DNA of 64,000 nt, from NCBI GenBank assembly GCA_018817125.1, contig JAHIUN010000002.1:62001-126000 (forward strand), written 5' to 3'. The translations under genes were made by a program, and so were the position numbers. This stretch comes from Patescibacteria group bacterium (GTDB lineage: Bacteria > Patescibacteriota > Gracilibacteria > UM-FILTER-43-11). The notes beneath the pieces are model-generated. The model saw only the letters and a list, made by a program, of their open reading frames with translations. It was not told the DNA's origin and searched no databases. Position 1 is the first letter of the stretch. Every line of letters starts with the position of its first letter. This document shows, one piece after another, positions 16,901 through 24,028 of the stretch.

Positions 16901-19736
16901 TCACCGCGCCACTCAACAGAATGTCGTAATCACCGGGGTTGGTGAAGGCAACGCCCGCACCATCTTCCAGTGTAACAATAACTGTGCCAGTCACGGAAGC
17001 GGCCACATAATCAATACGGTATTCAACCGTGTCATCCTGCACAGCGATCGTATCACTGGCGCTTTCCAGAACAATAGTAGGATTGTAATCGGTACCGCCC
17101 ACATTCACAGGGTGTGCGGTAACCGTGTACTGCCCCGCGGGCTGGTCGGCTAAATTTACATCATCGGTCTCTCCTACATAAGTAAGAGCGCCGTTCCATT
17201 CAATATCAAAATCGCCGGGATCAAAACTGTTGCCGGCTCCATCCTCCAGAGTCACGATGACTGTGCCAGTCACGGAAGCGGCCACATAGTCGATGCGGTA
17301 TTCGATGGTCTCATTTTGAGTATCTAAAACATTGTCCGCGCTTTCCATAACCACAATAGGCGCATAAGTGATACCGCCAACGGTTACAGACCGTGCGGCA
17401 ATGGTATAGGTACCGGCAGGCTGAGAAGCTAAATTCACATCAAGGGTCTCAGTATAAGCCACTACGTCATCCAGCAGAATGCTGTAATCACCCGGGTCGG
17501 CAAAGGAATTGCCGGCTCCATCCTTCAGAGTCACTACCACATTACCGGTTATGGCTACCGCGGTGTAATCCACACGATATTCCACGATGTCATCCTGCAC
17601 AGCGATCGTATCACTGGCGCTTTCCAGCACAACGGTAGGCGTGTAAATGGTACCGCCCACATTCACAGGGTGTGCGGTAACCGTGTACTGCCCCGCGGGC
17701 TGGTCGGCCAGATCCACATCGTCCGTCTGGTTTATATAAGTAGGATTGCCGTTCCATTCAATATCAAAATCACCAGGATCGAAGCTGTTGCCGGCCCCGT
17801 CTTCCACAGTCACGATGACTGTACCAGTCACCGCTGCAGCGACATAGTCGATACGGTATTCCACCACGTCGTCTTGTACAGCAATGGTATCACTGCCGCT
17901 TTCCAGAACAACCGCAGGGGCATACGTGATACCGCCAATGACTACTGGGCGTGCGGCAATCGTATAGGTGCCGGCAGGCTGGCTGCTATACGTCACATCA
18001 CCGGTTTCGGTGTAGGTCACCGCGCCGTCCAGCAAAATATCGTAATCGCCCGGATCGGCAAAGGCAACGCCCGCACCATCTTCCAGTGTAACAATGACTG
18101 TACCAGTCACAGCTGCCGCTGTGTAATCGATACGGAATTCAATGATTTCATCCTGAACATCTAAAGTATTGTCCGCGCTCTCTAAAGTAACGGCAGGCGC
18201 GTAAGTCGTACCGCCCACAGTCACCGGGCGGGCCACAATCGTATAAGTACCGGCGGGCTGGTCAGCATAATTGACGTCACCCGTTTCGGTGTAAGTCACC
18301 GCGCTGTCCAGTAAAATGTCGTAATCGCCCGGATCGGCAAAGGCATTGCCCGCACCGTCTTCAAGAGTCACGATGACATTCCCGGTCATGGCGACAGGGG
18401 TATATTGTATTAAATATTGGACTTCATCGCCCGGGTTAGCGATTTCATTACTGACGCTTACGAGAGTGACATTGACGGCATAATCCACGCCTGCCACGTT
18501 CACCGTGCGGGCATCGACTGTATAAACGCCTCCCGGCATATTGATTTCATCGAAACCGGCTGTCAGACCGGCCTGGTAAACAATGCTGTCCAGCAGAAGA
18601 TCATAATCCGCGTCTGTAAACGCGTTGCCCAGGTCGTCTTCCACATGCACGATCACGCGGCCGGTGATCGGAGACAGGGTATAGATCCCGTCAACCGTTT
18701 CTTCCAGATTGTCAGGGCCGAGAGTAAAAGGAACATCGGCGGGCGTAATATAATTGGTAATATCTTTAAAATCCACCAGATAATCCCCGAAATCGAGATT
18801 AAAGCTGTCGGAGCCGGCCTGCTCAGACACCACCACGGCGCCTGTCACGTCATTCAGCACTTCATAGCGTCCGTTTGCCGGGCTGACATTTACATTCAGG
18901 ACACCGGTATTGCCCAAGGGCATGTAATTGCCCTCAACGATTATGTCCGGATCAGCAACACTCAGTCTTATTTCAGCATCCGCGGGGGTTGTGTAATTAG
19001 GAATATCTTTAAAATCCACCAGATAATCCCCGAAATCCAATACGGTGCTTAAATTACCGGCCCGTTCGCTGATGACCACGGCACCGGTCACATCATTCAG
19101 TACTTCATAACGCCCTTCCGTCGGGCTGACCATAATGGTTAAAATACCGGTATTGCCGGGTTGGGTGTACATCCCGTTTACGGTTTCTTCCAGGTTGTCC
19201 GGCCCAAGGGCAAATTCCACATCCGCCGGCGTCACATAATTGCCGGCAATGTCTTTAAAGTCCACTACATAATCCCCAAAATCCAGATTCGTGCTTAAAT
19301 TACCGATCCGTTCGCTGATGACCACGGCACCAGTCACATCATTCAGCACTTCATACCGTCCGTTGCTGGGATTGACCAGTACATTGAGGATCCCGCTGGT
19401 AGGCGAGGATTCGCTGTAAAGGCCGGTAATCGTTACATTTCCTCCCGGATAAAGGCGGAATTCTTCGTCAGCCGGTGTTGTATAGCCGGCGATATCCTTA
19501 AAATCCACCAGATAATCCCCAGCATCCAGCGTGGTGCTTAAATTGCCGGCGCGTTCAGGAATAACGACTTCGCCGGTCACATCATTCAGCACTTCATATC
19601 GCCCCTCCGGAGGATTGACGATGACCGTCAAAGAGCCCGTACTCGCCTGCGCGGTGTTGGCAAACGGAAGCAGGAGTGTGGCTAATAAGGTGATCGAGGC
19701 CAGTTTGGCCATAAGTGTGCGAAACCTTTTAAACAT
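13911..19736 (-). CDS. Giant repeat surface protein with LAQTG anchor (1941 aa)
   Basis: A secreted protein: signal peptide (1-31), four repeats of about 78 residues with the core RYEVLNDVTGAVV (32-345), ten tandem repeats of about 93 residues (355-1288; each begins near VTGTVIVTLEDGAG and ends near VEYRIDY), a DUF11 domain (DLTLAKSVNAATTEPGQTL region), a second DUF11-like module, a poly-Gly hinge (about 1581), the C-terminal module shared with the 1161-residue neighbour (KLEIEKLVSKDGVNYQNAN, VPENKSTRL), and LAQTG (about 1897) plus membrane helix and basic tail. The two proteins are clearly paralogous at both ends and differ in the middle. The long repeat rod suggests a stalk that holds the N-terminus away from the cell. 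The length of the repeat array could vary by recombination. Confidence 0.88.
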   Translation of the reverse strand: MFKRFRTLMAKLASITLLATLLLPFANTAQASTGSLTVIVNPPEGRYEVLNDVTGEVVIPERAGNLSTTLDAGDYLVDFKDIAGYTTPADEEFRLYPGGNVTITGLYSESSPTSGILNVLVNPSNGRYEVLNDVTGAVVISERIGNLSTNLDFGDYVVDFKDIAGNYVTPADVEFALGPDNLEETVNGMYTQPGNTGILTIMVSPTEGRYEVLNDVTGAVVISERAGNLSTVLDFGDYLVDFKDIPNYTTPADAEIRLSVADPDIIVEGNYMPLGNTGVLNVNVSPANGRYEVLNDVTGAVVVSEQAGSDSFNLDFGDYLVDFKDITNYITPADVPFTLGPDNLEETVDGIYTLSPITGRVIVHVEDDLGNAFTDADYDLLLDSIVYQAGLTAGFDEINMPGGVYTVDARTVNVAGVDYAVNVTLVSVSNEIANPGDEVQYLIQYTPVAMTGNVIVTLEDGAGNAFADPGDYDILLDSAVTYTETGDVNYADQPAGTYTIVARPVTVGGTTYAPAVTLESADNTLDVQDEIIEFRIDYTAAAVTGTVIVTLEDGAGVAFADPGDYDILLDGAVTYTETGDVTYSSQPAGTYTIAARPVVIGGITYAPAVVLESGSDTIAVQDDVVEYRIDYVAAAVTGTVIVTVEDGAGNSFDPGDFDIEWNGNPTYINQTDDVDLADQPAGQYTVTAHPVNVGGTIYTPTVVLESASDTIAVQDDIVEYRVDYTAVAITGNVVVTLKDGAGNSFADPGDYSILLDDVVAYTETLDVNLASQPAGTYTIAARSVTVGGITYAPIVVMESADNVLDTQNETIEYRIDYVAASVTGTVIVTLEDGAGNSFDPGDFDIEWNGALTYVGETDDVNLADQPAGQYTVTAHPVNVGGTDYNPTIVLESASDTIAVQDDTVEYRIDYVAASVTGTVIVTLEDGAGVAFTNPGDYDILLSGAVTYTETLDVNYTDQPVGTYTIAARPVTIGGITYAPAVTLESASDTIVAQNDVVEYRVDYTAVAVTGNVVVTLEDGAGNSFDPGDFDIEWNGALTYVGETDDVNLADQPAGTYTVTARNVTVGGTIYTPTVVLESASDTIAVQDDTVEYRIDYLAPPVTGRVVVTVEDGLGGAFGNPGDFDILLDGAMAHAGLIADFDQTGEPAGVYTVAARPVTVGGTTYAPAVTLESADNTLDVQDEVIEYRIDYTASAVTGEVIVTLEDGLGGAFGNPGDYDILYNTNLAYVFQTADFDQLLQPAGAYTLAARNVTVGGTTYAPVIVLESASDTIAVQDDTVEYRIDYVVSNPDLTLAKSVNAATTEPGQTLTYTLRYGNDGALAAGNATNVTIVDNYDETRLTNITLNDPGCTDNGTQITCVLNDLAPGITGLTVTYTGVVAMGLPNGDIINNTATITSAEVDANPADNTASASVTVIPPELTVTKTVNPVQVTGDGQWVDYTITVARTNMTIPGSITATVRDTITNTGRVNGTQGGVMVVVPGGPSDTTCSGVVCTGATTGNPDPNLEEEAIEVALDNVGSTATITYRLMSGVSGPGYNPAVGTSMINTASVTYPGLASPITAQAVVSVPAQTVIVDPGTPGGGGGGGSYAVKKGDMKLEIEKLVSKDGVNYQNANVKPLAMVVPENKSTRLFYKVTIKNLGQVSAADIKFDHFFDEGKSDLTAENVNDLIGARWDNNGKLMIVDRVKVGETYTFTYNVLVREDGSNPNPAIDGLELTSFGSRLPRMQDGLTYLGIGDKIQTYIYGGRIPANVNDIEGYDPIPSIGDSPVLDIKVRADRVEAAVGDVINFTATLINKTDIDLTNLFVNHDYDSNAFEVTSAMGASDDGRSLAWKRALLRPGETLTLNFSLRVKAGAPVSTTVHNLTRALVSQYEGLVPYESLIYIIAGPSTTVEPGRGFELAQTGPMGWMIVLILITGLTYLSRIGIRHGRYVRGKRFALQSL
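15880..18670 (-). repeat. Ten tandem ~279-bp coding repeats
   Basis: Ten successive copies of a repeat of about 93 codons inside the 1941-residue gene. Two subtypes alternate in part: GDYDILLDGAVTYTET and GDFDIEWNGALTYVGE. Several copies are nearly identical over long DNA stretches (for example around 16600-16680 and 17140-17230), which favours slippage and gene conversion. Confidence 0.9.
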
Positions 19737-19775
19737 AGTATTGGGTTATTAGGTGGAAATTTAAATTGCTTATAC

Positions 19776-19814
19776 AAAAACAAACACGAATTCAGGTGAA
19801 GTGTGTTTGTTTTT
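19776..19814 (-). promoter_or_regulatory. 5' leader hairpin of the 1941-aa surface gene
   Basis: A perfect 12-bp stem AAAAACAAACAC/GTGTTTGTTTTT with a 15-nt loop, placed about 40 nt before the start codon. It matches in position and arm composition the hairpin at 13236-13275 of the paralogous gene. Confidence 0.55.
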
Positions 19815-19879
19815 ATTTTTCCCTTATTTAAGCCATAAATCAGCTTATTACAAGGGCGGTTTTATAAGGGTTGGAGTTC

Positions 19880-19908
19880 AATCTATATAATATTTGACTT
19901 TTTGTCAA
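19880..19908 (-). promoter_or_regulatory. Probable promoter of the 1941-aa surface gene
   Basis: Minus strand TTGACA (19903-19908), a 17-nt spacer and TAGATT (19880-19885), or TATAGA with a 15-nt spacer. The -35 box lies in a dyad TTGAC AAAAA GTCAA. The -10 is weak. Confidence 0.55.
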
Positions 19909-19963
19909 GAATATTTTTTAGATTTTATTATTTATATATAAATAGGTATAGGTAGTGGTAGGC

Positions 19964-20077
19964 AAGTCCGGACTCCGGCAGAGTCCGGACTTTGGGGGAA
20001 TTACATCCCTCAAAGTATTATCGGGATAATACGCTGGGGGATGTCCTGCAGGGCAGGACATGAAAGTTGTGAACTTC
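19964..20077. repeat. String of four perfect hairpins
   Basis: In a row: AAGTCCGGACTC/GAGTCCGGACTT (19964-19992), GTATTATC/GATAATAC (20015-20032, itself enclosed by ACATCCC...GGGATGT), ATGTCCTGC/GCAGGACAT (20041-20061) and GAAAGTT/GAACTTC (20062-20077, imperfect). They lie between the surface gene promoter and the 3' end of the lipoprotein gene; no gene is present. The first hairpin recurs three more times in the next 7 kb. Confidence 0.75.
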
Positions 20078-20138
20078 AATTCAGCAAGTAGTATGCGAAG
20101 TGGAGCAATCACGCTCATCACTGTAAGTAAGGTTGATG

Positions 20139-20166
20139 CCCCGAGGCGGTTGTAGCCGCCCCGGGG
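20139..20166 (-). terminator. Hairpin after the coiled-coil lipoprotein gene
   Basis: CCCCGAGGCGG pairs with CCGCCCCGGGG around TTGTAG. It lies 14 nt beyond the stop at 20180. No T-run follows on the minus strand, so termination is uncertain. Confidence 0.45.
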
Positions 20167-20179
20167 ACTTGGTAGATGG

Positions 20180-21397
20180 TTACGGACAGAAACCGGTGTC
20201 GCCGGCGCGGACGGACGAAACGCACGTCAGGCCGTTGATGCTGACCTGGAAAGTGCCGCACCCGTCGCTGATTTGGCTCAGGGGCACACACGTCGGGTCG
20301 ATACTGAAGTATTCGACCCCAGTCAGCACTGTGCAGTGGGCGGCCGCCCGCTCGTCGGCGGTGAGGGTGCGCTTCACGCCCCCTTCCCAGACGAAGGTCC
20401 GGTCGAGAGCGTCTTCCCTGACTTCACCGGTATCCAGCCGGAAGTCCTGGCACTCGATGGTGCCGTCCGGCTGGTCCGCGCTCAGGCGGAACTGGAAACT
20501 GCGCGGCCGGTTGGCCGGCAGGCTGAGGAAGACTTCGTCGGAGGCGTATCCTACCGCTTCCGCGCGGAAGCGGAGCGATTCGCCTTCCAGCAAATCGCTT
20601 GCCGGAAGCAGGTACTCAATCGTACAATTGCCGTCGGCGCCGGTGGTGCACGTACGGGCGAAGTTCTCGCCCTCCGGAAATTCCGACCAGGCAATTCCTG
20701 TCTCGCTAACCTGGCAGCCAGCGATGGGGTTGCTACTGGACGGGTCGATGCACGTCGCGTTGAGACTGGCGGTAAACGTCAGAGCCAGCTTCAACTCTTC
20801 GAGGGCTTTCTTCACATCCTCGAGGACTCCGTCGACCTTGCCAATGAGCTCATCGATCTTGGCCAGCAGGTCGTCGACCTTGCCTTCGAGGGCGGTCAGG
20901 TCGAACGCCTCAATGGCGTCGATCGCGTCGAGCAGGTCCTGCTTCAGCGCCTCCAAGTCTTCCTTGGAGACGTTGTTGGCCAGTGCTTCCTGAAGGGCCG
21001 CAATGGCGTCGTTGAGGGCCGCGATGGCGTCCTCGATGGCGCCGGTGTTGGCGGCGAAATCGATGGACTTCTCGGTGGTCTCTCCGGGCGCCACGCTGAT
21101 GTCGTACAGGGTGGTGGCCAGAAAGGTCACGTCGTCGTCGGGCAGCGCGGTCGCCACGTAGACGTTCTCCCACGGAACCTCGAAGGTCGCCATGAGGTTG
21201 TCGTCGGCGTGCGCGACTTCCTCGAAGGTCACATCGTCCGGCGTGGTCAGGGTGACCTCACCAGGGTGGGAGAGATTGAACACGATGGTACCGGTCTCGG
21301 AGACCGATGCGTTGTGGCTTTCGTCGCCACAGGCGGCGAACAGCAGGGTGGCCGCGAGGGCCAGAAACAGAAACAGCACGTTGGCAGCCTTTTTCAT
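20180..21397 (-). CDS. Secreted coiled-coil lipoprotein, unknown
   Basis: 405 residues from the ATG at 21397, chosen because AGGAGG lies 7 nt before it and a clean lipoprotein signal follows (KKAANVLFLFLALAATLLF, AAC at about 21-23). Order: signal peptide and Cys, a short beta-rich part, then a strongly heptad-like helix (about 120-205; NDAIAALQEALANNV, VDDLLAKIDELIGKVDGV), then a domain with spaced Cys (ATCIDPSS, ARTCTTGADGNCTIEYLL) that looks like a Cna-B or carboxypeptidase-regulatory type fold. No family was recognised with confidence. Codons are visibly GC-rich compared with flanking native genes. It follows the barrel-protein gene by about 120 nt on the same strand, probably in one transcript. 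Confidence 0.75.
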   Translation of the reverse strand: MKKAANVLFLFLALAATLLFAACGDESHNASVSETGTIVFNLSHPGEVTLTTPDDVTFEEVAHADDNLMATFEVPWENVYVATALPDDDVTFLATTLYDISVAPGETTEKSIDFAANTGAIEDAIAALNDAIAALQEALANNVSKEDLEALKQDLLDAIDAIEAFDLTALEGKVDDLLAKIDELIGKVDGVLEDVKKALEELKLALTFTASLNATCIDPSSSNPIAGCQVSETGIAWSEFPEGENFARTCTTGADGNCTIEYLLPASDLLEGESLRFRAEAVGYASDEVFLSLPANRPRSFQFRLSADQPDGTIECQDFRLDTGEVREDALDRTFVWEGGVKRTLTADERAAAHCTVLTGVEYFSIDPTCVPLSQISDGCGTFQVSINGLTCVSSVRAGDTGFCP

Positions 21398-21518
21398 GGC
21401 ATACCTCCTATATCCAAAAGGGTTTTTTGTCAGTACAGAAACAGGTGGACGAACGGGGGAGCGGCCCCCCGTCCATCCGAAATGAATGAAAGGGTCGCGC
21501 TCCCCGGTTGTATGAGTA

Positions 21519-23243
21519 TCAGAACCGAAGGCCCATGAGCACGCGCACCATGGGGCCGTCCGGATTGACCGGATCACCGCTGGTGAACGCGCTGGTGGCG
21601 TTGTCGAGACTGAAGTGTTTGCCGCCCTCAATGCCGATAAACATGGCATCGAGACCGGTCAGCTCCAGCCCGCCCACGAGGCCCCACCCGTCGGGGTTGG
21701 GCTGTCCGTAGGCTCGCATGTAGGCGCTGACCCAGCCGGCGAAATTCACGCCGACCCGGCCACCGGCCTGGAAAACCAGGCTGGTGTCCACGGAGCGCCC
21801 ATCGGCACGACTGTCGTACACGATGGTTTCCTGGTGGGCCAGTTCCATGTGAAATCCACTGAACAGCGTCAGGTAGTTTATGATGTTCCACTCGAAGTCC
21901 AGACCGACGATACCGCCGCCAGTCCAGCCTTCGTGGTCTACCGATGCCTCGATGCCGCGGAAGCTCTGGGAAGAACTCCCGTTGAACCCGGACCACACAA
22001 ACCCCGCGTAGAGGTTCATATAGCCAGGCAGCAGAGGCTTGCTGTTGCTGGTGAACCAGGCCGAGACCGTGGGCGAACCCACGTGGCCGTAGTTAAACTT
22101 ACTCAGGCGGGTTTCGCCCGAGCACTCAGGGCATTCCGGACAATCCGGACATTCATTATTCTCACAGAAGGACTCGGCCACGTACAGCTTGACCTCACCC
22201 TTCTGGAAATTATCGAAGGGGATGGCGCGGGTAACACCCTTCGCCACCTCCACCACTGCCTGCTTCTCCGACAGGTCCGAGACCGTGCCGAAGAACGAGC
22301 CGTCACGGCTCACCGCTTCAACGGGCATGTCCTTCTTCAGGTCAGCCCATTTCGTCAAGCGGGGGCGGTGGTCACGCTCGTCGCCCGCGACCGAAAAGCT
22401 TTTCAGCTCCTCGGGAAGCGCGGAAAAACAAGCGCAGCTGGCCATCTCGAGCGCGAGCGGATCGTTTAGCTCACTCAGATCCTCGCAGAGGAAGGTGAGC
22501 TTTTCGCTCCGATCCTTCTCCGGAATCGAGTCCCGGAGGGAGATGGCAGCCTTGGCCATGGCCTTGGATCGGCCGGTGGGGTCTGCCCACGCGGCGTCAG
22601 CCGACGGCCGGTTGTAGAACTTGCTCATGTGAGCTGCGACACTGGGGCCGAGCTCGGTAGGGTCACCGATGCGGCGATACTGACCAAAGGCCTTCGTATT
22701 ACTTCCGTTGGGGCCTGCGTACCTACCCCACCACTCATTGTTAGAGAGGCGTTCCTCCTTGACAATTTTTAATACATTATTCCTGTTGAATTGTTCTCGG
22801 AGGGTGGCCTTCTGACCGAGGACGATGTCCGCGGAGCGCGGATGGCAGGTCGAGAAATCGACCAGCACGGGCTGGCGTTCGCTGTCATCGGCCGGCTTGG
22901 CCTTTTCAGCGACTTTGCCCTTGTCCGCCACGGGGGCGGGGGACTTGGTCTTGGCGACCTCACCCTTGTCCGCGGGAGCGGGGGGCTTGGTGCACGAGCT
23001 GAAGTCGGCCTTGAAGTCGGCCGGCGTGCAGCCGGCGTCGGCCAGGGCCTTGTCGACTGCGGCCTTGTTGGTCAGGTAGGGGGTACAGAAGTCGCCCTTC
23101 TTGGCGACGGTGACGAGCACCGTCTGGGCGTTGGCGTCGCTCAGGACGCCGCGCTTGTTGCACTCGGCGAGTGCGGGGTTTGCGAACAGGGTGGTGGCCA
23201 GCATGGCCGCCACGGCGAACATCACGATTGTGCTTCGTGCCAT
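21519..23243 (-). CDS. Secreted protein with C-terminal porin-like beta-barrel
   Basis: 574 residues from the ATG at 23243 (AAGGAGG 5 nt upstream). Signal peptide ARSTIVMFAVAAMLATTLF...ALA, a Cys-containing N-terminal domain, a Lys/Pro/Ala linker, a middle domain, then NECPDCPECPECSG and a region of about 180 residues of alternating beta-strands with many Gly and aromatic residues (YMNLYAGFVW, GGGIVGLDFEW, AGGRVGVNFAGW) ending in MVRVLMGLRF. A terminal Phe after amphipathic strands is the outer-membrane-barrel insertion signal. That is unexpected beside LAQTG and SLH proteins of a presumed single-membrane cell. A 20-codon in-frame extension with its own GGAGG begins at 23303. GC-rich codons suggest a foreign origin. 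Confidence 0.7.
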   Translation of the reverse strand: MARSTIVMFAVAAMLATTLFANPALAECNKRGVLSDANAQTVLVTVAKKGDFCTPYLTNKAAVDKALADAGCTPADFKADFSSCTKPPAPADKGEVAKTKSPAPVADKGKVAEKAKPADDSERQPVLVDFSTCHPRSADIVLGQKATLREQFNRNNVLKIVKEERLSNNEWWGRYAGPNGSNTKAFGQYRRIGDPTELGPSVAAHMSKFYNRPSADAAWADPTGRSKAMAKAAISLRDSIPEKDRSEKLTFLCEDLSELNDPLALEMASCACFSALPEELKSFSVAGDERDHRPRLTKWADLKKDMPVEAVSRDGSFFGTVSDLSEKQAVVEVAKGVTRAIPFDNFQKGEVKLYVAESFCENNECPDCPECPECSGETRLSKFNYGHVGSPTVSAWFTSNSKPLLPGYMNLYAGFVWSGFNGSSSQSFRGIEASVDHEGWTGGGIVGLDFEWNIINYLTLFSGFHMELAHQETIVYDSRADGRSVDTSLVFQAGGRVGVNFAGWVSAYMRAYGQPNPDGWGLVGGLELTGLDAMFIGIEGGKHFSLDNATSAFTSGDPVNPDGPMVRVLMGLRF

Positions 23244-23303
23244 CGTGGCCTCCTTAGGGTTTCGGGTTCGTTTCGAGAACTTCGAGTTCAGGTTCAGGTT
23301 CAT

Positions 23304-23736
23304 GAGAATTCGTACCTCCTTCCTCCGTATCGGAGGACGTTAAGATGCACTCTCCGATACGGTATCGGGAGCGTGCGGTTTAAAGCAATATGTGAATACT
23401 AACTTTGTCTGGTTAGCAGGGGCCAATCCCCTAAGTCTGTAAGTCTAAGTCCGGACTCCGTTGGAGTCCGGACTTGACCTAAATTTGACCTAAAAGATTA
23501 AACTCTGCTAACCAGCAGGGGGTACAAAAAACTGTTTCTGTTGTGTAGCATCAGGGCAATACCCTTGGGGGGCGGCCCTGTGCTGGTTCAATAGGGTCCG
23601 AAGTAACATCGGACTCGCTACTTAGCTTACAGTAATGAGTTGTTAAAGATCATCTAAACATGAGAGGACTTCCTGCCCTTACCCTCAAAACCAGTGGTTT
23701 TCAGGGGGGAACAGAAAGTGTTCTACGGTGTTTAGG
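23304..23736 (-). promoter_or_regulatory. Long structured 5' leader of the barrel-protein operon
   Basis: About 430 nt of non-coding leader. It contains the hairpin GTCCGATGttactTCGGAC preceded by GTAGCGA (about 23590-23622), the AAGTCCGGACTCC hairpin (23447-23475) and, next to the upstream start, CTCCGATACCGTATCGGAG and CCTCCGATACGGAGG stems beside the GGAGG. The GTAGCGAGTCCGATG part recurs in the leaders at 25.8 and 26.95 kb. Confidence 0.6.
23447..23475. repeat. AAGTCCGGACTCC hairpin, copy 2
   Basis: AAGTCCGGACTCC, a 3-nt loop, GGAGTCCGGACTT: perfect. Here it lies inside the leader; in the two cassette copies it lies just upstream of the promoter. Confidence 0.85.
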
Positions 23737-23742
23737 TTCCCA

Positions 23743-23771
23743 ATTCTATAACAAAAAATTAAAAGTGTCAA
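23743..23771 (-). promoter_or_regulatory. Promoter of the barrel-protein / lipoprotein operon
   Basis: Minus strand TTGACA (23766-23771), a 17-nt spacer and TAGAAT (23743-23748). Transcription would start near 23736. Confidence 0.7.
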
Positions 23772-23810
23772 GGCTTTTTATATAAAAAATAGTATTTTTT
23801 TACTGCATCC

Positions 23811-23840
23811 AAAAACCCCCTTTTATAAAAGGGGGTTTTT
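23811..23840. terminator. Bidirectional terminator-like palindrome
   Basis: AAAAACCCCCTTTT / AAAAGGGGGTTTTT, a perfect 30-bp palindrome with T-runs in both directions. A second hairpin GCCGG...CCGGC lies at 23856-23873. Confidence 0.7.
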
Positions 23841-23965
23841 GTGCATCGGATTTTGGCCGGTTTTTGAACCGGCTGATAAAATAAATCGGATAATAAATAT
23901 TTAATCCGCTTTGATCATAAGTCTTTTTAAGCACATGACTTATCAGCAAAGGTGATTAAAAGGGC

Positions 23966-24002
23966 CCCCACCCACCGTCGCGTAAAGCTATGGTGGGTGG
24001 GG
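23966..24002 (-). terminator. Terminator of the Cys-rich membrane protein gene
   Basis: CCCCACCCACC pairs exactly with GGTGGGTGGGG (23966-23976 with 23992-24002), followed on the minus strand by CCCTTTTAATC. It lies 27 nt past the stop at 24029. Confidence 0.85.
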
Positions 24003-24028
24003 ACAAGGAAAGGGTTCCCCCTTTCTAG

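Noticed and set aside
15880-18670. CRISPR-like periodicity in the long repeat array
   Set aside because: The period of ~279 bp is an in-frame protein repeat without short direct repeats and unique spacers. No cas gene is in the window.
20273-21538. 421-codon frame opposite to the coiled-coil lipoprotein gene
   Set aside because: Long antisense frames are expected opposite GC-rich genes. The minus frame has a signal peptide, lipobox, ribosome binding site and coiled coil; the plus frame has none.
22791-23402. 203-codon frame opposite the barrel gene
   Set aside because: Shadow of GC-rich coding; it also runs across the promoter side of the real gene.
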